Shown here piece after piece: positions 1 through 5,969 of a DNA stretch of 8,931 bases. How positions within the stretch are numbered: position 1 is the stretch's first letter; the number at the start of each line of letters is the position of its first letter. This stretch comes from Thermoplasmata archaeon (GTDB lineage Archaea; Thermoplasmatota; Thermoplasmata; Lutacidiplasmatales; UBA184), in contig JASHPV010000055.1 of assembly GCA_030037875.1 (NCBI GenBank), positions 1 through 8,931 on the forward strand, read 5' to 3'. The notes under the pieces were generated by a model that worked only from the letters and a program-made list of their open reading frames with translations, was not told where the DNA came from and did no database searches. A program made the translations under genes and the position numbers.

Positions 1-2
1 GG

Positions 3-737
3 ATCGCGGACCTGGGAGAGGTCCTCTGGCGCCCCACGGCGCAGGGGCACCGGGACGTGGAGAATCGGGGCACCGTCGCGGAGGTGGAGGTCCGGACCAT
101 CATGCACAGCCCGGCGGTCACTGTCCAGCGCGGTACGACCGCGGGGGCCGCCGCCCAGCTGATGAGTCAAGAACGGGTGTCGAGCGTGTTCATTGTCGAG
201 GACGGCCGACCGACCGGCCTCGTTTCCCAGGCCGACCTCATCGGACTCGCCGTCGGGGGCAGCGCTCCGACCGAGGGTGCCATCGGGGACGTGTTCGTCC
301 AGATCCAGGGCCTCCGGGCCTCCGGGGACCCGGCGATCCTCGCGGATATCGACCAGGTGATCGCCCGGGGCCTGCGCCGGATCGCGCGCTACGTCCGTCC
401 CATAATGCTCAACGTGCATTTCCAACCCCACGCGTCGCACCGCGCGGGGGAGGCATCGGTCCAGGGCCGCCTCAACACGGATCACGAGATCCTGTACGCC
501 TCGCGCACGGGGTGGAATTTCTACAGCGCGCTCAACGACTTGCTCGAGGAGCTCGAGACCCAGGCGCGTCGCCAGAAGGAGGAGCGCCAGGCCGGCGTGC
601 ATCGGACCTCCTCGCGGCTCGTGGAGGACGAACTGGGGGAGACCTCGGCCGACCCCGAGCTCGAAGCCCGGATCCGTACGGCCACGGGAGGAACCCGTCG
701 TCGTCCACGCCGGGGAAGGAAAGGGAGGTCGGAATAG
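3..737 (+). CDS. CBS domain protein with C-terminal HPF-like ribosome-binding domain (5' end outside window)
   Basis: The frame is open from the left edge to the TAG at 735-737, so the gene probably begins outside the window. A GTG at 57 could serve as a start, but it would leave only one CBS repeat and CBS repeats normally come in pairs; the residues before it look like a CBS1-CBS2 linker. Numbered from that GTG, a CBS domain spans about 13-64 (TIMHSPAVTV, then VSSVFIVEDGRPTGLVSQAD). Residues about 78-168 resemble the HPF/sigma-54-modulation fold found in archaeal CBS proteins (LNVHFQPH, GRLNTDHEILYASRTGWNFY, then an ALNDLLEELE helix). The tail 210-226 is strongly basic (RRRPRRGRKGR) and could contact RNA. 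CBS pairs usually bind adenine nucleotides, so an energy-sensing ribosome-associated or hibernation factor is a reasonable inference. The Shine-Dalgarno site of the NAC gene lies inside its last codons, which suggests co-expression. Confidence 0.78.
   Translation: MADLGEVLWRPTAQGHRDVENRGTVAEVEVRTIMHSPAVTVQRGTTAGAAAQLMSQERVSSVFIVEDGRPTGLVSQADLIGLAVGGSAPTEGAIGDVFVQIQGLRASGDPAILADIDQVIARGLRRIARYVRPIMLNVHFQPHASHRAGEASVQGRLNTDHEILYASRTGWNFYSALNDLLEELETQARRQKEERQAGVHRTSSRLVEDELGETSADPELEARIRTATGGTRRRPRRGRKGRSE
724..729 (+). promoter_or_regulatory. Shine-Dalgarno site for the NAC gene
   Basis: GGAGGT matches the archaeal 16S anti-Shine-Dalgarno and lies 11 bases before the ATG at 741. The spacing is a little long. 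It sits inside the 3' end of the CBS/HPF gene, which supports the ATG choice and suggests translational coupling. Confidence 0.6.
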
Positions 738-740
738 ACC

Positions 741-1154
741 ATGCTACCCGGCGGTCGCGTCAACGAGCGCCAGATGAAGATGATGATGAAGCGGCTCGGG
801 ATGACGTCCGAGCCGATCGAGAACGTCGAGGAGGTGATCATCCGGACCCGTGACCAGGAGCATGTCCTCAAGGATCCCGAGGTGACCCTCCTGACGGTCC
901 AGGGGGTCCGCACGTACCAGGTCGTGGGTGAGGCCCAGATTCGTCCTCGATCCGCGACCCGCGCGTCGGCGGACGGCGAGATTCCGGCGACGGCCGCGGG
1001 ACCCGGAGGGCCCCCCGAGGAAGACATTCAGCTCGTCGTGGACCAAACCGGTGTGTCGCGCTCCGAGGCGATCGCCGCGCTCGAGTCCGCGGGGGGTGCC
1101 CCCGCCGAAGCGATCCTCACCGTGCTCTCCCGCCGGGGCGGCGGTGAACGATAG
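741..1154 (+). CDS. nac: Archaeal nascent polypeptide-associated complex protein (NAC)
   Basis: This 137-residue protein has the normal archaeal NAC architecture. The N-terminus (LPGGRVNERQMKMMMKRLGM) is the Met-rich basic segment expected near the ribosome. Residues about 24-65 form the NAC domain (ENVEEVIIRTRDQEHVLKDP, then VTLLTVQGVRTYQVVGEA). A flexible Ala/Gly/Pro linker follows. Residues about 94-132 are a UBA domain (EEDIQLVVDQTGVSRSEAI, AALESAGGAPAEAILTVLS). Archaeal NAC acts as a homodimer at the ribosomal exit tunnel and contacts emerging chains. The ATG at 741 lies three bases after the stop of the upstream gene and has a Shine-Dalgarno site. The end overlaps the Nudix gene by 11 bases. 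Identification is firm; the UBA partner is not known. Confidence 0.95.
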   Translation: MLPGGRVNERQMKMMMKRLGMTSEPIENVEEVIIRTRDQEHVLKDPEVTLLTVQGVRTYQVVGEAQIRPRSATRASADGEIPATAAGPGGPPEEDIQLVVDQTGVSRSEAIAALESAGGAPAEAILTVLSRRGGGER

Positions 1155-1605
1155 CCGGCCCCGGATCGACCAGGAATGTGTCGAAGCGTACCTCTTCATC
1201 CGCCGGCCTCTGACCGTTCTTCTGTTCCGTCGGCCCCCGTCCCGGGGACGCATCTGGGTCCCGGTCAGCGGAAAAGTGGATCCTTCCGACCGCAACCTGT
1301 CGGCCGCCGTCCGCCGGGAGGTCGCCGAAGAGACCGGCTTCACCCGGTTGCGTCGGGTCTCTCCGTTGCGGTGGGTGTTCCGATTCCGCGGGCCGGACGG
1401 GGGTCGCTGGCGCCTCCACGCCTTTGCCGTCGAGTTGCCCTCCCGCGGGCTCCCCCAACTGAGCGACGAACACGACGCGTTCGAATGGCTTGACCCGACC
1501 TCAGCGGTCCCCCGGCTGCATTACCGGGACAATCGGACCGCCCTCCGGCGCCTCCTTCGGGGAGTGGGCCGTGACCAAGGGAAGTCGTCACCCCGCAATC
1601 CTTAG
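1144..1605 (+). CDS. Nudix hydrolase
   Basis: The best start is GTG at 1144, overlapping the NAC gene by 11 bases, giving 153 residues. Codons further upstream in this frame read as low-complexity Arg/Pro sequence antisense to nothing conserved and belong to NAC in its own frame. The Nudix box lies at residues 43-66 (GKVDPSDRNLSAAVRREV, then AEETGF). It keeps the metal-binding REVAEETG core, with E59, E62 and E63. The classic GX5EX7REUXEEXGU spacing is changed: Asp49 sits where the first Glu is expected and one extra residue precedes RE. Flanking motifs WVPVSG before the box and DAFEWL after it are typical of the fold. Such enzymes cleave nucleoside diphosphates linked to another group; the substrate cannot be read from sequence. 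No strong Shine-Dalgarno precedes the start, so translation probably depends on coupling to NAC. The C-terminal residues from about 142 are basic and look disordered. Confidence 0.88.
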   Translation: MNDSRPRIDQECVEAYLFIRRPLTVLLFRRPPSRGRIWVPVSGKVDPSDRNLSAAVRREVAEETGFTRLRRVSPLRWVFRFRGPDGGRWRLHAFAVELPSRGLPQLSDEHDAFEWLDPTSAVPRLHYRDNRTALRRLLRGVGRDQGKSSPRNP

Positions 1606-1628
1606 CTCCGTCTGACGCCCTCGAAGTC

Positions 1629-2714
1629 GTGATGACGACCGACGGAGCGACGTCCGGGGTTCCGGCCCACCTGGCCCCGCTCATCGAGCGGGCCGAAGAG
1701 CGAAGCCCCGGCGCATCGGGCCGTGTCTTCCCCACGGTCGGGCCGGGGTTGTTCGAGGCGCTGCGCGACTCGACGTTCCGCCGGGTTGCGCTCCAAGTTC
1801 CGGCCGGGTTGACTCGGCAGGCCCGCGAATTCGCCGAAACGATCCGGACCGAGGGACGGGTCGATGTGGTCCTGGTGGCGCGCGCTTGCTTCGGCGCCTG
1901 CGATTTTCCGTCCCCCGACGAGGTCCCCGGGGTTGACGCGTTGATCGTGCTGGGGCACTCCCCGATTCCGAACGTGCGACTAACGCTGCCCACGTACTTC
2001 GTGGAGATGCGTCATCCCGGCGGTGACGCGAACTCGCTGGCGGATACTCTGGTCACCCACCATGTTCCTTCTCCCCTCGGGCTCGTCGCGTCCGTACAGC
2101 ATCTGGACCTCGTGGCCCCGCTGGAGGCCGCGGCCCGGGCCCGCGGCATCGAGCTGGTGATCGGTCAGGGCGACCATCGTCTTGCTTACCCGGTGCAGGC
2201 CCTGGGATGCAACTACACCTCGGCGGAGCAGATCGCGGGCCGAGTCGAGGGGTTCGTGTTCGTTGGCACGGGTCAGTTCCATCCCCGCGGGCTTGCGTTC
2301 GCCGTGGACCGTCCGGTGTGGACACTGGATCCGCTGACCGGACAGCTGGAACCCCCGATCGACCGTGCGAAGTTGATTCGGGACCGGCTGTTACTGATCG
2401 CGCAATGTCGCGAGGCCCGCAAATGGGGGGTTCTCGTCTCGACCTTTGCCGGCCAGAATCGGAGCCCCACGGCGTTAGCCTTGATCCGGAAGGCCCGCGC
2501 ACGGGGATTGGACGCCGAGGCCCTCGTCTTCGGTCGGTTGGACCCCGCGGATCTTCTCGGACGGGATTTCGACGCGTACGTCAACACCGCCTGTCCTCGC
2601 ATCGCGCTCGACGATTCGTCGCTCTATCCCCGACCCATGCTGACACCTCCGGAATTCCTGCAGGCGATCGGAGAGAGGCCGCTCTCCGAGTACCGGTTCG
2701 ACACCTACCACTGA
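1629..2714 (+). CDS. dph2: Diphthamide biosynthesis enzyme Dph2 (2-(3-amino-3-carboxypropyl)histidine synthase)
   Basis: Dph2 catalyses the first step of diphthamide formation: it transfers the 3-amino-3-carboxypropyl group of S-adenosylmethionine to a histidine of elongation factor 2. It uses an unusual 4Fe-4S radical mechanism, and archaeal Dph2 works as a homodimer. The 361-residue protein has the three-domain arrangement with one cluster cysteine per domain: C91 in CFGACDF (C87 lies just before it), C194 in ALGCNYTSAEQ and C322 in NTACPRIALDD. The pattern RRVALQVPAGL near residue 51 and FVFVGTGQFHPRGLA in the middle domain are also family hallmarks. The start is GTG at 1629, with an ATG as the very next codon as an equally good alternative; neither has a clear Shine-Dalgarno. 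The gene follows the Nudix gene by 23 bases, so it is probably co-transcribed. Nothing looks broken. Confidence 0.95.
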   Translation: MMTTDGATSGVPAHLAPLIERAEERSPGASGRVFPTVGPGLFEALRDSTFRRVALQVPAGLTRQAREFAETIRTEGRVDVVLVARACFGACDFPSPDEVPGVDALIVLGHSPIPNVRLTLPTYFVEMRHPGGDANSLADTLVTHHVPSPLGLVASVQHLDLVAPLEAAARARGIELVIGQGDHRLAYPVQALGCNYTSAEQIAGRVEGFVFVGTGQFHPRGLAFAVDRPVWTLDPLTGQLEPPIDRAKLIRDRLLLIAQCREARKWGVLVSTFAGQNRSPTALALIRKARARGLDAEALVFGRLDPADLLGRDFDAYVNTACPRIALDDSSLYPRPMLTPPEFLQAIGERPLSEYRFDTYH

Positions 2715-2745
2715 GCGGGGCGCGCGTCATTCTTCGGGAACCGGC

Positions 2746-3168
2746 ATGCGGTCCGTGATGCGCGCGGTCGGGCCGGTCTGCCTCGCGATCGGCGGGGGGC
2801 TCCTGGGAGAGGCCCTGGCGACGGGAGGGGCCCGACTCTACCTCCTCCTCATCGTTCCGGTGGTGTCGGGGACGAGCCTGGCGTTCGTTCTCTCGGTCGT
2901 GTTCCTCGCCGCCGGATTCCTCTTGCTTCCGTTCGCCTTCGTACAGGAACCCCCGGCCGAGGCCGCCGCGACGGCTCCGGCGCCGCCGGGTTCGTCCGCC
3001 TCGACGGGTGAAGGGGGATCCGGGGGGCTGATTCTGGTCGGCCCGATACCCATATTCTTCGGCACATGGCGCCGGAATCCACCCATCTCTTACCGGTGGG
3101 CCATCTTGGTCGGAGTGGTCCTCGCCATTGTGGCGGTCTTGCTACTCTGGGGCCTGTCGGTGCTCTGA
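2746..3168 (+). CDS. DUF131-type archaeal membrane protein
   Basis: A 140-residue integral membrane protein. Hydrophobic stretches lie at about 7-25, 31-49, 50-66 and 118-139, so three to four helices are likely. The signature GGLILVGPIPIFFG at 93-106 matches the GGVVLIGPIPIVFG motif of the small archaeal DUF131 family, and the helix after it is expected. The N-terminal half is longer than I expect for the family, and a low-complexity Ala/Pro/Gly/Ser linker (about 68-92) separates it from the signature. No function is known. The ATG at 2746 lies 31 bases after dph2; a second ATG at 2758 is possible. The last 79 bases overlap the pdxT gene on the opposite strand. Family assignment rests on the motif alone. 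Confidence 0.82.
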   Translation: MRSVMRAVGPVCLAIGGGLLGEALATGGARLYLLLIVPVVSGTSLAFVLSVVFLAAGFLLLPFAFVQEPPAEAAATAPAPPGSSASTGEGGSGGLILVGPIPIFFGTWRRNPPISYRWAILVGVVLAIVAVLLLWGLSVL

Positions 3169-3755
3169 CTCAGGACGGACCGCAAGAACGCCCGATGCAC
3201 CCGGGGATCGCCCGACAGTTCCGGGTGAAACGCGAGTCCCCATACGGGCCCGCTGCTCACGCCGACGACCTCGGAGCCTCTGTAGGCGAGGGGGTGGGCC
3301 CCCGCGCCCACGCCGAGGATGCGAGGAGATCGGATGAAGACCCCGGGAAATGGAGGCCCGGCGAGGCCTTCGATACGCACCGGGGCCTCGAACGACTCTC
3401 TTTGCCGGCCGTAGTCGTTCCGCCGGACCCGTACGTCCAGCACTCCGAGGGTCGGAGGGTCTCGTCCCGTTGGGCTCGGTTCGAGCCGACGCGAGAGAAG
3501 GATCATTCCGGCGCAGGTCGCGAGGACGGGAAGACCCGCCGCGAGTCGCCGCCCGAGGGCCGCCCACAAGCCGCTCGATTCTAACAGCCGGGCGATGGTC
3601 GTGCTTTCTCCGCCGGGAAGGAACAGGGCATCCACCGCTTCGAGGTCGGCGACGGACCGCACGAGTCGCACCTCGTGTTCCGGCAGAACATCCTGTAACG
3701 CCCGTTCGTGCTCCGGCACATCACCCTGAAGGGCGAGGACTCCGACGCGGCTCAT
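3090..3755 (-). CDS. pdxT: Pyridoxal 5'-phosphate synthase glutaminase subunit PdxT
   Basis: PdxT hydrolyses glutamine and channels ammonia to PdxS, which builds pyridoxal 5'-phosphate from ribose 5-phosphate and glyceraldehyde 3-phosphate. The start VGVLALQGDVPEHERAL is typical. GGEST is at 48-52, the nucleophile C81 lies in ATCAGM, and H177 with E179 (AFHPEL) completes the class I glutaminase triad. The family signature RNDYGRQRESFE is at 112-123 and FIRSP at 140-144. The core ends near residue 196, the usual length of the family. A further 25 residues (Ser/Thr/Lys/Arg-rich) come from DNA that overlaps the end of the DUF131 gene. The start ATG shares an ATGA overlap with the stop of the HMG-CoA reductase gene, showing translational coupling. 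No pdxS lies in the window. Confidence 0.96.
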   Translation of the reverse strand: MSRVGVLALQGDVPEHERALQDVLPEHEVRLVRSVADLEAVDALFLPGGESTTIARLLESSGLWAALGRRLAAGLPVLATCAGMILLSRRLEPSPTGRDPPTLGVLDVRVRRNDYGRQRESFEAPVRIEGLAGPPFPGVFIRSPRILGVGAGAHPLAYRGSEVVGVSSGPVWGLAFHPELSGDPRVHRAFLRSVLSQSTDRPQSSKTATMARTTPTKMAHR

Positions 3756-5056
3756 CGGGAACCGGAGGCCCGGAGCTCCTCGAGGATCTCCTTGGCCCGG
3801 TCGATCCGGATTTTCCGCTCGGCCACGAGCCGGGCAACGATCCGGTCGACCTCTTCGGGCCGCGCGCCAGCCGTGGCGGCCACGTTCCGGGCGTGGAGTT
3901 CCATGTGACCGCGTTGGATGCCTTCGGTGGCGAGGGCCCAGAGGGCCGCGAAGTTCTGGGCCAGGCCGACCGAGGCCAGGACTTGGGCCAGTTCGGCGGC
4001 GCCCTTGACGCCAAGCAACTTGACATTCGCCTTGGCCGTGGGATGCACCGCCGTGGCGCCCCCGATTAGTCCCACAGCCAGGGGGACCTCGATCGAACCG
4101 ACGAGGTTCCCGGCTCGGTCCTTCTCGTACGTCGTGAGGGGTTTCACGACCGCACCCTCCTTCGCTTGGAGCGCGGCATACGTGTGGGCGCCGCTCTCGA
4201 TCGCCCGGAAGTCGTTTCCGGTCGCCACGACGACCGCCGAGATTCCGTTCATGATGCCCTTGTTATGGGTGGCGCACCGGAACGGGTCGACCGCAGCAAG
4301 GGTGTAGGCGTCGAGGATCGCTTCCACCACTTCCGTTCCCTTCATCGTGTCCGTGGCCAGGAGGTCCGGCCGGAATGTCGCGGTGGCACGAGCCAGTCGG
4401 TAGATTGCGAGGTTCGAGATGATGCGGAGCAAGCTCCGCCCCCCCGCCAGGCGACCGATGTCGGGAGCAAGTGCCTCGCACATGGTGTTGACGGCGTTCA
4501 TTCCGGCGGCATCGCGCGCGTCCACCAGCAGATGGGCGACGAGCATCGTACCCCGTGGCGATGGAATCACGCGAACCTCCAGGTCTCGGGCGCCGCCGCC
4601 GAACTTCACGAGCATGGGATCCTGCGCGTTCGCCTTCTCGAGCAGCGACTCCTTCGCCGCCAGGATCCGTAACCGCCCCGCGGCCGGGTCGGCCACGTCG
4701 AGGACCTGGACCTGGCCAATCATGATCGGCGGCGTGGTCTGAGCGGAGAATCCCCCCTCGGCGCGGGCGATTTTCGCCGCGTTCGACGCGGCCGCGACGA
4801 CGCTGGGCTCCTCGATCGCCATCGGAACCAGGTAGTCCTTCTGGTTGACCCGGAAATTGGTCGCGATGCCCAGCGGGTAGGTGTAACTCCCCACGACATT
4901 CTCGATCATGCGGTCGAAGATGCCGGGGTCGATGCCCGGAGGAAAGTCGTAGGCGGCTAGTTCGGCATCGGTAAGGTCCGCCCATTCGCGGAGGATCTTC
5001 CGACGCGCCTCGATCGACAGTCGGTAGAATCCGGAAATCTTCGACGACTTCTCCAT
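3752..5056 (-). CDS. Hydroxymethylglutaryl-CoA reductase, class II type
   Basis: The enzyme interconverts HMG-CoA and mevalonate. In archaea this supplies isoprenoid ether lipids. The 434 residues and their motifs match the class II (Pseudomonas mevalonii-like) form rather than the usual archaeal class I form. Substrate-binding sequence ENVVGSYTYPLG is at 52-63. Catalytic residues are E83 (EEPSVVAAAS), K266 (THNKGIMNG), D282 (ATGNDF) and H384 (RGHMELHARN). GGATAVHPTAK is also conserved. The dinucleotide-binding motif reads DAAGMN at 182-187, where DAMGxN is usual. Class II enzymes occur in Thermoplasmatales and Archaeoglobales, where they are thought to be of bacterial origin and biosynthetic. 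The ATG at 5056 has a strong Shine-Dalgarno six bases upstream. The gene lies 20 bases after grpE and overlaps pdxT by four bases, so it is the middle gene of an operon. Confidence 0.95.
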   Translation of the reverse strand: MEKSSKISGFYRLSIEARRKILREWADLTDAELAAYDFPPGIDPGIFDRMIENVVGSYTYPLGIATNFRVNQKDYLVPMAIEEPSVVAAASNAAKIARAEGGFSAQTTPPIMIGQVQVLDVADPAAGRLRILAAKESLLEKANAQDPMLVKFGGGARDLEVRVIPSPRGTMLVAHLLVDARDAAGMNAVNTMCEALAPDIGRLAGGRSLLRIISNLAIYRLARATATFRPDLLATDTMKGTEVVEAILDAYTLAAVDPFRCATHNKGIMNGISAVVVATGNDFRAIESGAHTYAALQAKEGAVVKPLTTYEKDRAGNLVGSIEVPLAVGLIGGATAVHPTAKANVKLLGVKGAAELAQVLASVGLAQNFAALWALATEGIQRGHMELHARNVAATAGARPEEVDRIVARLVAERKIRIDRAKEILEELRASGSR

Positions 5057-5062
5057 TTACTC

Positions 5063-5068
5063 CACCTC
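5063..5068 (-). promoter_or_regulatory. Shine-Dalgarno site for HMG-CoA reductase
   Basis: On the minus strand GAGGTG lies six bases before the ATG at 5056, in the 20-base gap after the grpE stop. It fixes the start and shows internal translation initiation in a polycistronic transcript. Confidence 0.75.
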
Positions 5069-5076
5069 GTGCAGCC

Positions 5077-5682
5077 TCATTCGGAGCTTTCCTCGATCGC
5101 GGGGTCGGACGCATCCACTTCCCCCGGCTCCGGTACGGAAACCGAAGGAGACTCAGCTTTCTTCGCCGCGCGAGCGACCAGCACCTTGGCGGGTCGAAGC
5201 AACCCCCCCTGAAATCGATACCCCTGCTGGACTATCTCGGCGACCGCGCCATCGGGCACGTCCTTCGCATCGGGCGTCTCGCCCACCGCTTCGTGCTCTT
5301 CGGGCCGGAACGGCTCGCCCACCTGGGCCACCGGAGCGAAGCCCACGGATCGAAGAACAGCGTTCAGTTCGCGACTCAGGAGCTCGAGCCCTCGGCGAAG
5401 GGGGTCCGAGGAAGGCAGAGACTTTCCCGCGGATTCCGCGTTCTGAAATCCTTCGACGAGGGGGATGAGCCGGCGCAGGAGGGTGGCCTCGGCCTCCGAC
5501 CGGACCCCGGCCCGGTCCCGCTCCGTCCTCCGCCGGAAATTGTCGAAGTCCGCGAGCAGGTATCGAAACCGGACCTCCCAGTCCGACGGTTCCGCGGGCT
5601 CCTCGGCTACCGGCGTAGGAGCCGTTCCGGCCGGAGGTTTCTCCGGGGTGTCGCCGCTTCGAGTGTCGCCGTCTTTCGCCAT
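5077..5682 (-). CDS. grpE: Nucleotide exchange factor GrpE
   Basis: GrpE releases ADP from the Hsp70 chaperone DnaK, working as an elongated dimer. With ATG at 5682 the protein has 201 residues. A Pro/Thr/Glu-rich disordered N-terminus (1-34) leads into the coiled-coil helix bearing ADFDNFRRRTERD (44-56). The C-terminal beta domain has the diagnostic GEPFRPEEHEAVG (122-134) and the pattern GAVAEIVQQGYRFQGGLLRP (145-164), followed by AKVLVA. An acidic tail, about 176-201, is extra. The frame stays open upstream to a TTG at 5781, but those 33 codons are not GrpE-like and would cross the promoter. A TATA-like AAATAA about 30 bases before the ATG predicts an almost leaderless transcript. Archaeal GrpE is generally considered acquired from bacteria. 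No dnaK or dnaJ is in the window; grpE instead leads an operon with HMG-CoA reductase. Confidence 0.95.
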   Translation of the reverse strand: MAKDGDTRSGDTPEKPPAGTAPTPVAEEPAEPSDWEVRFRYLLADFDNFRRRTERDRAGVRSEAEATLLRRLIPLVEGFQNAESAGKSLPSSDPLRRGLELLSRELNAVLRSVGFAPVAQVGEPFRPEEHEAVGETPDAKDVPDGAVAEIVQQGYRFQGGLLRPAKVLVARAAKKAESPSVSVPEPGEVDASDPAIEESSE

Positions 5683-5710
5683 CGATGGGTGGGGCCGCAC
5701 CGGGCGCGTG

Positions 5711-5716
5711 TTATTT
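5711..5716 (-). promoter_or_regulatory. Putative TATA box for grpE-HMGR-pdxT
   Basis: The minus strand reads CCCAAATAACACG; AAATAA is the only AT-rich patch near grpE and is centred about 31 bases before the ATG at 5682. A transcript start about 26 bases downstream would leave a leader of roughly five bases, consistent with the absence of a Shine-Dalgarno there. The match to the archaeal TATA consensus is moderate. Confidence 0.45.
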
Positions 5717-5914
5717 GGGTTCTTCGCGCCCGGCCGGAGCCTGTTGTTTCGAGAGAGGAGACCGCCGGCGAACTGGCGCAAGAAGGGTCAGGCTACGGCG
5801 AAGCGAACGCGTCGTTCCGGCCCTCCGGGCGAGAGTTTTTCGCGCCACTTCCGGGCCAGATAAGCTTGCCGGGGAGCCTCGAGAGCGGACTCAAAATTCC
5901 ACTCTGTCCGAAGC

Positions 5915-5922
5915 CTTATAAT
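5915..5922 (+). promoter_or_regulatory. TATA box of gyrB
   Basis: CTTATAAT stands out in GC-rich surroundings and is preceded by CGAAGC, a plausible BRE for TFB. A start about 26 bases downstream falls near 5944, giving a leader of about 26 bases before the gyrB ATG at 5970. Confidence 0.7.
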
Positions 5923-5946
5923 GGCTGTAACGACTCATTTTTTCAG

Positions 5947-5967
5947 CCGATTCCGGGGTCGGTTTTT
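5947..5967 (+). promoter_or_regulatory. Hairpin with T-run in the gyrB leader
   Basis: CCGATT at 5947-5952 can pair with GGTCGG at 5957-5962 (four Watson-Crick and two G-U pairs, CCGG loop). TTTTT follows at 5963-5967, two bases before the gyrB ATG. The shape resembles a small intrinsic terminator or translation-control element. The stem is short, so function is uncertain. Confidence 0.35.
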
Positions 5968-5969
5968 CG

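Larger units (their letters stand above)
5683..5969. other. Divergent intergenic region between grpE and gyrB
   Basis: These 287 bases separate two outward-reading genes and hold no convincing coding sequence. The grpE side carries a weak TATA box at 5711-5716. The gyrB side carries a good TATA box at 5915-5922 and a short leader with a hairpin. The middle (about 5730-5860) shows GC-rich sequence with no repeat or RNA gene that I can recognise. Confidence 0.6.

Noticed and set aside
4263..5114. Open frame overlapping HMG-CoA reductase on the same strand in another frame.
   Set aside because: Arg/Pro/Gly-rich translation typical of an out-of-frame reading; the reductase frame has all catalytic motifs.
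5683..5781. Possible 33-residue N-terminal extension of GrpE from a TTG.
   Set aside because: No Shine-Dalgarno, sequence not GrpE-like, and it would run through the likely TATA box at 5711-5716.
5868..5910. Stretch resembling the D-arm and anticodon arm of a tRNA-Leu (GCGGACTCAAAATTCC).
   Set aside because: The anticodon stem has mismatches, there is no T-loop GGTTCRA sequence downstream and no acceptor stem can be closed.
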